From contig JAIRMX010000055.1 in assembly GCA_031258375.1 (NCBI GenBank), positions 1 through 5,764 on the forward strand: 5,764 nucleotides of DNA. The letters are read 5' to 3'. The position numbers and the translations under genes were made by a program. Shown in pieces: positions 1 to 3,366 of the stretch (positions within the stretch are counted from its first letter, which is position 1; each line of letters starts with the position of its first letter). This DNA is from Elusimicrobiota bacterium. Lineage in GTDB: Bacteria; Elusimicrobiota; Elusimicrobia; Elusimicrobiales; Elusimicrobiaceae. Below the pieces are notes generated by a model, which saw only the letters and a program-made list of their open reading frames with translations, did no database searches and was not told the origin of the DNA.

Positions 1-1
1 A

Positions 2-1237
2 GAGCATCAGGCCGCCAAAAATGCGGCGAAAGAATTGCGCTCGAAACGTTCGGCTTTGCAGCTGGAATCCGCCGCGCTTAAAACGGAAATCGAACAGGCA
101 AACGCGAAACTTTACGAAGTAAAAATACGCAAAAATAATTTGGAGCTGGATTTAAAAAGCGCTCAGTCCGAAGACGGCGCGCTTCAAGCGGCCTGCGCAA
201 AACGCGCCGAGCAAATAGTTAAATCAAACGAGCGCATCGATATGCTTAACGCCGAAAAATTAAACAACGAGGCCAAGCTCGCCGCGCAGCGCGATAATCT
301 TGCCGCTCTTGAAATTGCCGAAACTAAGCTGCGCGCCGGACTAAACGAACTCAAAAATGATTTTGACGCTAAAACCGCCGCGCTTTCTAAAAATAACGCC
401 CGCGTAAACGAACTTACTATTAAAGCGCATGATTTGGAAAACGTGCTTGCCAATCACCGCCGAGCGCGCACTATTATAATAAATACGCTGCTTGAGACTT
501 GGAACACAACGCCGGAAGAAGCGCGCATGAAATGGGGCGGCAAAGAAGTTGATTTGGAGCGCGTTAAGATGATGAGGCGCCGCATTGAAAATATGGGAGC
601 CGTAAATATGACGGCTCCAGAGGAATACGACGCTTTAACGAGCAGAAACGACTTTTTGCGCAAGCAGATAGAAGATTTGGAGAACGCCAAAAAAGATTTG
701 AAAGCCGCGATATCAAAAATAAATTCCACTACAAAAGAGAATTTCCGATATACTTTTGAGCGCGTAAAAACGCATTTTAAAACGATTTATCAAACGCTCT
801 TTCGCGGAGGCGAGGCCGAGCTTATATTGACCGATCCCGAAAATCTGCTTGAAACCGGAATAGATATTAACGTTCAGCCGCCGGGTAAAAAACTTCTAAA
901 CATCTCAGCGCTTTCCGGCGGGGAAAAGGCTTTGACCGCAATATCGCTGTTATTTGCTTTTTTTACTCATAATCCTTCGCCTTTTTGTATTTTAGACGAG
1001 GCCGACGCACCGCTTGACGAAGCCAATATTGAAAGATTCCTAAATCTTATAAAAGAATTTTCCGAGCGCACGCAGTTTATTGTCGTAACTCACAATAAGC
1101 GCACTATGGAAGCCGCGCAAATGCTTTACGGCGTTACGATGGAAGAAAGCGGCGTGTCAAAAGTATTATCGCTTAATCTTAGAGAGCAGGACGCCAAAAC
1201 GCGCGAACTCGTCGAATCCTCTTCCGCCGCGAAATAA
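2..1237 (+). CDS. smc: Chromosome segregation protein SMC, C-terminal part (5' end outside window)
   Basis: SMC is a homodimeric ATPase that, with ScpA and ScpB, organises and helps segregate the chromosome. The frame is open from base 2, so the gene starts upstream. The 411 visible residues are about the last third of a protein that is usually near 1180 residues. Visible residues 1 to about 155 are charged, Ala/Lys/Glu-rich coiled coil, followed by more coiled coil to about 240. The C-terminal ATPase head follows. It has the ABC signature LSGGEKAL at bases 911-934, Walker B and D-loop CILDEADAPLDEAN from about 986, and VVTHNKRTM with the switch histidine near 1090. These motifs in this order, after a long coiled coil, separate SMC from RecN and Rad50. 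The Walker A half lies outside the window. The stop is TAA. No hairpin follows directly, and the first terminator-like structure is in repeat A at 1469-1524. The reading frame looks intact. Confidence 0.96.
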   Translation, partial: EHQAAKNAAKELRSKRSALQLESAALKTEIEQANAKLYEVKIRKNNLELDLKSAQSEDGALQAACAKRAEQIVKSNERIDMLNAEKLNNEAKLAAQRDNLAALEIAETKLRAGLNELKNDFDAKTAALSKNNARVNELTIKAHDLENVLANHRRARTIIINTLLETWNTTPEEARMKWGGKEVDLERVKMMRRRIENMGAVNMTAPEEYDALTSRNDFLRKQIEDLENAKKDLKAAISKINSTTKENFRYTFERVKTHFKTIYQTLFRGGEAELILTDPENLLETGIDINVQPPGKKLLNISALSGGEKALTAISLLFAFFTHNPSPFCILDEADAPLDEANIERFLNLIKEFSERTQFIVVTHNKRTMEAAQMLYGVTMEESGVSKVLSLNLREQDAKTRELVESSSAAK

Positions 1238-1280
1238 TTTGACGAGATATTATTCTAAAATAAATTTGTAGTAGTTGCAA

Positions 1281-1530
1281 AACGGTTGTTGTATAAAATT
1301 TAGCTTGATTTTTGGATGTTCCTCTTGACTTAAAAGTGGAATAAGTTTTTGGGATACCAAAGGCATAATTGCAATCCAAAAACAGATCGTTATTAAGCAC
1401 AAAGCATAAAGGGTAGCTCCCCGCGTGTTTTGTGCTGAATGTTTCCCGTCTTTGAAAGACGGGAAACTACGGCTGTTATATTTTGGGTTATGCAATTAGC
1501 TCATTGATAACGGCCGTTTTTGTTTGGCTT
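1281..1530 (+). repeat. Structured repeat element, copy A
   Basis: This copy aligns with 2347-2770 (copy B), leaving out a palindrome cluster in B. Shared blocks are CGGTTGTT (1283-1290), AATCCAAAAACAG (1373-1385), CGTTAT (1388-1393), an 18-base block at 1469-1486 and a 24-base block at 1507-1530. Three hairpins are visible. P1 pairs 1396-1407 with 1425-1436 (12 pairs including G-U). P2 pairs 1441-1452 with 1456-1467 (GTTTCCCGTC arm). P3 pairs 1469-1479 with 1507-1517 (11 pairs, one G-U) and runs into a T-rich tail. An upstream helix, 1309-1317 with 1374-1382, is also possible. P1 and P2 differ from copy B by compensatory changes, so the fold is probably real. The strand is assigned from the T-tract after P3. 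I recognise no known RNA family. Function is open: smc terminator, leader, small RNA or dispersed repeat. Confidence 0.75.
1469..1524 (+). terminator. Terminator-like hairpin (P3) of repeat A, downstream of smc
   Basis: ACGGCTGTTAT (1469-1479) pairs over 11 positions, one of them G-U, with ATAACGGCCGT (1507-1517). The loop is 27 bases, and GTTTTTGTTT follows at the foot of the stem. A GC-rich lower stem plus a T-tract is the usual intrinsic terminator pattern, and it is the first such structure after the smc stop, 232 bases away. The large loop makes it weaker than a textbook terminator. Confidence 0.5.
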
Positions 1531-1582
1531 CTTGCTTTAATTTAGAAGAATAGCAAATTAATTAAGAGAGGTAATAAAAATG

Positions 1583-1605
1583 GGTCTAATAGGCGAAATA
1601 GTTGG
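1583..1605 (+). repeat. Left terminal inverted repeat of the insertion-sequence remnant
   Basis: The repeat begins GGTCTAATAGGCGAAA and matches the reverse complement of 2010-2032 at 22 of 23 positions. The matching stops immediately outside both copies, which sets the element edges. The same sequence, more diverged, begins the second left end at 2092. Confidence 0.85.
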
Positions 1606-1650
1606 TAATAGCGTGCTAGAAATGATTAAATAATATTTTTGGAGGTAGAT

Positions 1651-2006
1651 ATGATAAAAAATATTGTCCGCTTTGCGGCGGCGTAGAAGTTTTAAAATGG
1701 GGAAAACAGAACAAAAAACAACGCTATAGATGTAAATATTGCGGCGTTGTTTTTGTTTTGCGTAAAAACTGGGCAGAGTGAAAATGGACAATTTAAGCAC
1801 AGAATGCTGAGGAGGGCGTTTGGAAGTTTAAAAAGGAATATGCCATATTTGTTTACTTACAAAGCATTTGAAAGACTAAAAATACCCGCACAACGAATAG
1901 CTGCGATGGGCATTTTAACCACTTTAAGAGAAGAGTAACAAGGCATTGCGGGCTCAAGAGAAATAGAAGAATTAAACTTATTGAATTTATTATTAAAAAT
2001 GCTTAA
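1651..2006 (+). pseudogene. Transposase remnant, zinc-ribbon type (probably IS256-like variant)
   Basis: A strong ribosome site, GGAGG at 1641-1645, precedes ATG 1651. The ATG frame stops after 11 codons. One extra A in the A-run at 1655-1660 would give M-I-K-K-Y-C-P-L-C-G-G and continue into a zinc ribbon (CPLCGG at 1665-1682, then KQRYRCKYCG), ending at TGA 1779. The next frame, about 1800-1889, encodes RRAFGSLKRNMPYLFTY...LKIP. The zinc-ribbon frame then resumes with NTRTTNSCDGHFNHFKRR and HCGLKRNRRIKLIEFI, ending at TAA 2006. The Asn-rich turn and the HRGL-like Arg/Lys tail match the C-terminal end of zinc-ribbon transposases that I recall being annotated as an IS256 variant. That family label comes from memory. 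About 118 codons remain of an expected 300 or more, with no acidic catalytic core. There are at least two frame disruptions plus the start lesion, so no functional protein is expected. Confidence 0.8.
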
Positions 2007-2009
2007 TCT

Positions 2010-2032
2010 CCAACTTTTTCGCCTATTAGACC
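2010..2032 (-). repeat. Right terminal inverted repeat of the insertion-sequence remnant
   Basis: This is the inverse of the left repeat with one mismatch (position 17 of 23). It follows the broken transposase stop codon by 3 bases. Confidence 0.85.
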
Positions 2033-2091
2033 AAAGATCGCATTTCAGAGGTTATATTAATAGAAAGAATATATTTGGAAGCCGAAAATTT
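2033..2091. other. Spacer between two insertion-sequence ends; nothing recognised
   Basis: These 59 AT-rich bases lie between the right end of the first remnant and the left end of the second. I see no gene, hairpin or promoter here. Confidence 0.4.
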
Positions 2092-2200
2092 GGCCTAATA
2101 GTGAAAAAAGAGCCGAATACCGTCTTGGAAAAGATTTAATATTATTTTTAGGTGGTGATATGATAAAAACATTGTCCAAAATGCGGCGGCTAATTTTAGC
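2092..2200 (+). mobile_element. Second, solo left end of the same insertion-sequence family
   Basis: The segment starts GGCCTAATAG and aligns without gaps to 1583-1660, with 57 of 78 positions identical by hand count. In both copies the ATG lies exactly 68 bases from the element edge (2160 here, 1651 in the first). The codons after it again spell a zinc-ribbon start (CPKCGG at 2173-2190) out of frame with the ATG, because the A-run is two bases short. Similarity fades soon after the ribbon start. I find no matching right end before the window end, so this is a truncated copy. It is more diverged than one would expect for a duplicate of the first remnant, so a separate, related insertion is likely. 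Confidence 0.72.
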
Positions 2201-2203
2201 GCG

Positions 2204-2314
2204 GTGGTATTCGTATCGGCCTTGATTTATATTATAGTTCTATTTGCCGTGCTGGGGCAATATTATATTCAAAATGATATTATTAAAAATCGGCTGTGGA
2301 CTTTTGCGAAATAA
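2204..2314 (+). CDS. Doubtful hydrophobic peptide or tail of a disrupted membrane-protein gene
   Basis: The frame is open from 2159 to TAA 2314. The only usable starts inside it are GTG 2204 and TTG 2222, with no ribosome site. From GTG it encodes 36 residues with one clear membrane-spanning stretch (VVFVSALIYIIVLFAVLG), then a polar tail that ends WTFAK. The composition looks like a real membrane segment, so this may be the 3' remnant of a gene cut by the insertion-sequence end at 2092-2200. It could equally be chance in AT-rich DNA. I do not recognise a family. Confidence 0.2.
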   Translation: MVFVSALIYIIVLFAVLGQYYIQNDIIKNRLWTFAK

Positions 2315-2324
2315 TTTGTATAAT
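2297..2324 (+). promoter_or_regulatory. Possible sigma-70-type promoter upstream of repeat B
   Basis: TGGACT (2297-2302, four of six matches to TTGACA) and a perfect TATAAT (2319-2324) are 16 bases apart. A start near 2331 would transcribe through the palindrome cluster and repeat B toward the pilin gene. AT-rich DNA yields such matches by chance. Confidence 0.35.
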
Positions 2325-2364
2325 AAGTAAAGAAGTAAAAGGAGCAAACGGTTGTTATTATATG

Positions 2365-2541
2365 TAAGCCGAAAAGAATAAAATTGTCATGCTGAACCCT
2401 GTATTACACTTTTTAGCCGTCATGCTGAACTTGTTTCAGCATCTGTAGTAATAAAAGGCAGATCCTGAAATAAATTCAGGGTGACAAAAGAGCAGGCTCT
2501 GAAACAAGTTCAGAGTGACAAAAGAAAAAATAATCGGCTTA
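2365..2541. repeat. 8-bp inverted repeat flanking the palindrome cluster
   Basis: TAAGCCGA (2365-2372) and TCGGCTTA (2534-2541) are exact inverse copies that bracket the palindrome cluster. Copy A has nothing comparable here, which suggests the bracketed segment was gained as a unit by copy B. An 8-base match in AT-rich DNA could also be chance. Confidence 0.4.
2386..2520. repeat. Cluster of short dispersed palindromic repeats
   Basis: Four related units are visible. There is a half unit GTCATGCTGAAC (2386-2397), a full unit with arms ATGCTGAA/TTCAGCAT (2422-2429 and 2435-2442), and two units in the opposite orientation. These have arms CCTGAA/TTCAGG (2464-2469, 2475-2480) and CTCTGAA/TTCAGAG (2497-2503, 2509-2515), each followed by a GTGACA end. 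Similar GTCAT...CTGAA...TTCAG palindromes are widely scattered between genes in many bacteria, and one frame of them reads as CHPEFISGS-like peptides. Here the cluster sits inside repeat B. Confidence 0.8.
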
Positions 2542-2707
2542 TAAAAATTTGATACTGTTTTTGGAACCCTGTGAAGAACAGGGGGAGCTTTTGAGAAATC
2601 AGAAGCACATATCCAATCCAAAAACAGCTCGTTATCAGGCACAAAATATCGGAACTTATAATCCCGATGTTTTGTGCCGAGTGTTTACCGCCGAAAGGCG
2701 GTAAACC

Positions 2708-2764
2708 ACGGCTGTTATATTTTGGCTTACTTCAAGAGGCTCAAATATAACGGCCGTTTTTGTT
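2708..2764 (+). terminator. Terminator-like hairpin (P3) of repeat B, upstream of the pilin gene
   Basis: Fifteen pairs (one G-U) form between 2708-2722 and 2743-2757, with a 20-base loop and then GTTTTTGTTT. The lower GC-rich stem is identical to that of copy A, and the AT upper part is four pairs longer. It would reduce transcription entering the pilin gene from upstream. Confidence 0.5.
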
Positions 2765-2776
2765 TGGCTTTGTCAT

Positions 2777-2799
2777 TTGCCGAATTCTTTAATCGGCAA
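2777..2799 (+). other. Small hairpin between repeat B and the pilin gene
   Basis: TTGCCGA (2777-2783) pairs perfectly with TCGGCAA (2793-2799) around a 9-base loop. The following bases are only weakly T-rich, so it is a poor terminator. Copy A has a weaker counterpart, TTGCT/AGCAA (1532-1536 and 1552-1556), at the same relative place. Confidence 0.4.
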
Positions 2800-2818
2800 T
2801 TTGTGTCAAGATAACCGC

Positions 2819-2824
2819 TATGAT
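2819..2824 (+). promoter_or_regulatory. Possible -10 box for the pilin gene
   Basis: TATGAT matches TATAAT at five of six positions and lies 38 bases before the pilin ATG. No good -35 hexamer is found 16-18 bases upstream, so an activator or an alternative sigma factor would be needed if it is used. Confidence 0.25.
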
Positions 2825-2862
2825 AAAGCTGAAAGTTAAAATAAAAAATAGCGAGGTAAATT

Positions 2863-3348
2863 ATGAAAAAGAAAAGAGGGTTCACATTAATAGAACTTCT
2901 TGTAGTAGTTCTAATAATCGCTATTCTCGCGACTATCGCTTTGCCGCAATATAGAACAAGCGTAGGTAAAGCGCAAGTTCAAGAAGCAATAATGAAGTTG
3001 ACTGCTCTTAAGCAAGCTGAAGAAATATATTATTTATCAACAGGTAAATATGCGACGGATATTAGCAATTTAGATATAAGCTTTGGCGAACTTGAGGCTT
3101 CCGATTGGTGCGCTAATTGCCGTACCGATGGGAAATGGGTTTATAAAACGGAACTTAATTGGTGTCAGATTTTTTTGCCGAAGAAAGAATTTTATATTGA
3201 AATATATTATGATCATTCCACAGTCTATGAGGAGAATGCCCCGCGTAGAAGATGTTTGGGAAGAACGGATTTATATAAAAAAGTATGCGAGTCGCTTGGC
3301 GGGGTTTATTTTAAAACTACCGGTGAAGTGAACTACTATGGCCTATAA
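2863..3348 (+). CDS. Type IV pilin-like protein with prepilin cleavage/methylation motif
   Basis: This 161-residue protein is a pilin or pseudopilin, a subunit of a type IV pilus or type II secretion pseudopilus. After leader cleavage it is held in the inner membrane by its N-terminal helix and then assembled. The leader MKKKRG precedes FTLIELLVVVLII. Cleavage is expected after Gly6, methylation on Phe7, and Glu11 is the conserved Glu5 of the mature protein. Residues 7-30 are the hydrophobic stem and about 31-58 an amphipathic helix. The globular part has five cysteines (83, 86, 101, 131, 142), including a CANC pair and CESLGG near the end. GAGG at 2853-2856 lies 6 bases before ATG, a well-spaced ribosome site that fixes the start. 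Length and motifs match, from memory, the expanded pilin family of Elusimicrobiota. It stands alone, without pilB, pilC or pilD, so its role in adhesion, motility, DNA uptake or secretion cannot be told apart. Repeat B lies just upstream. Confidence 0.93.
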   Translation: MKKKRGFTLIELLVVVLIIAILATIALPQYRTSVGKAQVQEAIMKLTALKQAEEIYYLSTGKYATDISNLDISFGELEASDWCANCRTDGKWVYKTELNWCQIFLPKKEFYIEIYYDHSTVYEENAPRRRCLGRTDLYKKVCESLGGVYFKTTGEVNYYGL

Positions 3349-3366
3349 ATAGACTTAAGACAGGGA

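Larger units (their letters stand above)
1583..2032 (+). mobile_element. Internally deleted insertion-sequence remnant with terminal inverted repeats
   Basis: The element is about 450 bp. It is bounded by near-perfect inverted repeats (1583-1605 and 2010-2032) and holds one broken transposase reading frame whose stop codon (2004-2006) lies 3 bases inside the right repeat. That tight packing is typical of an insertion sequence. A full-length relative would be expected to exceed 1 kb, because the zinc-ribbon N-terminus here runs almost directly into the C-terminal tail and the catalytic middle is missing. It could only move if a transposase were supplied elsewhere. I see no convincing target-site duplication: the flanks end in AAAAATG on the left and start AAAGATC on the right. 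Confidence 0.82.
2344..2770 (+). repeat. Structured repeat element, copy B (interrupted by palindromes)
   Basis: This copy shares with copy A the GCAAACGGTTGTT start, AATCCAAAAACAG (2615-2627), CGTTAT (2630-2635), the 18-base block at 2708-2725 and the 24-base block at 2747-2770. P1 pairs 2638-2652 with 2664-2678 (15 pairs, one G-U, 11-base loop). P2 pairs GTTTACCGCC (2683-2692) with 2697-2706, closed by a GAAA tetraloop. P3 pairs 2708-2722 with 2743-2757 (15 pairs, one G-U), followed by a T-tract. An upstream helix, 2555-2565 with 2617-2627 (11 pairs), encloses a small hairpin, CCCTGT/ACAGGG (2567-2583). Compared with copy A, the first P1 pair is G-C instead of A-U. In P2, one C-G is A-U and one U-A is C-G. 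The element ends 92 bases before the pilin start, so it could be a leader, or a barrier to read-through into the pilin gene. It matches no RNA family I know. Confidence 0.75.

Noticed and set aside
1250..1495. 81-codon minus-strand reading frame, and another at 1179-1400
   Set aside because: Both run antisense through structured repeat A and the smc end. There is no ribosome site or family resemblance, and the hairpins explain the conservation better.
1373..1530. Repeat A or B as an integron attC site
   Set aside because: The ends are complementary, but the GTTRRRY/RYYYAAC core sites are not found. No integrase or cassette-like genes lie between the copies.
1580..1633. 17-codon frame starting ATGGGTCTAATAGGC with a GAGAGG ribosome-site-like sequence upstream
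   Set aside because: Its sequence is the left inverted repeat and subterminal region of the insertion-sequence remnant. The matching segment in the second copy has no start codon, so it is most likely not a gene.
1558..1800. 80-codon minus-strand frame across the insertion-sequence remnant
   Set aside because: It is antisense to the zinc-ribbon coding sequence, with low-complexity composition and no recognisable motif.
2386..2520. CRISPR array
   Set aside because: The units are palindromic, occur in both orientations and have irregular spacing. There is no regular repeat-spacer pattern and no cas gene in the window.
2436..2642. 68-codon minus-strand frame containing CHPEFISGS
   Set aside because: This peptide is the well-known conceptual translation of dispersed palindromic repeats, and the rest reads through repeat B. 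It is not a gene.
2638..2722. Resemblance of repeat B (GAAA loop, then ACCACGGC) to a c-di-GMP riboswitch
   Set aside because: The defining GACGCAAAGCC-type core and the tetraloop-receptor arrangement are absent in both copies. Only the tetraloop and a few bases match.
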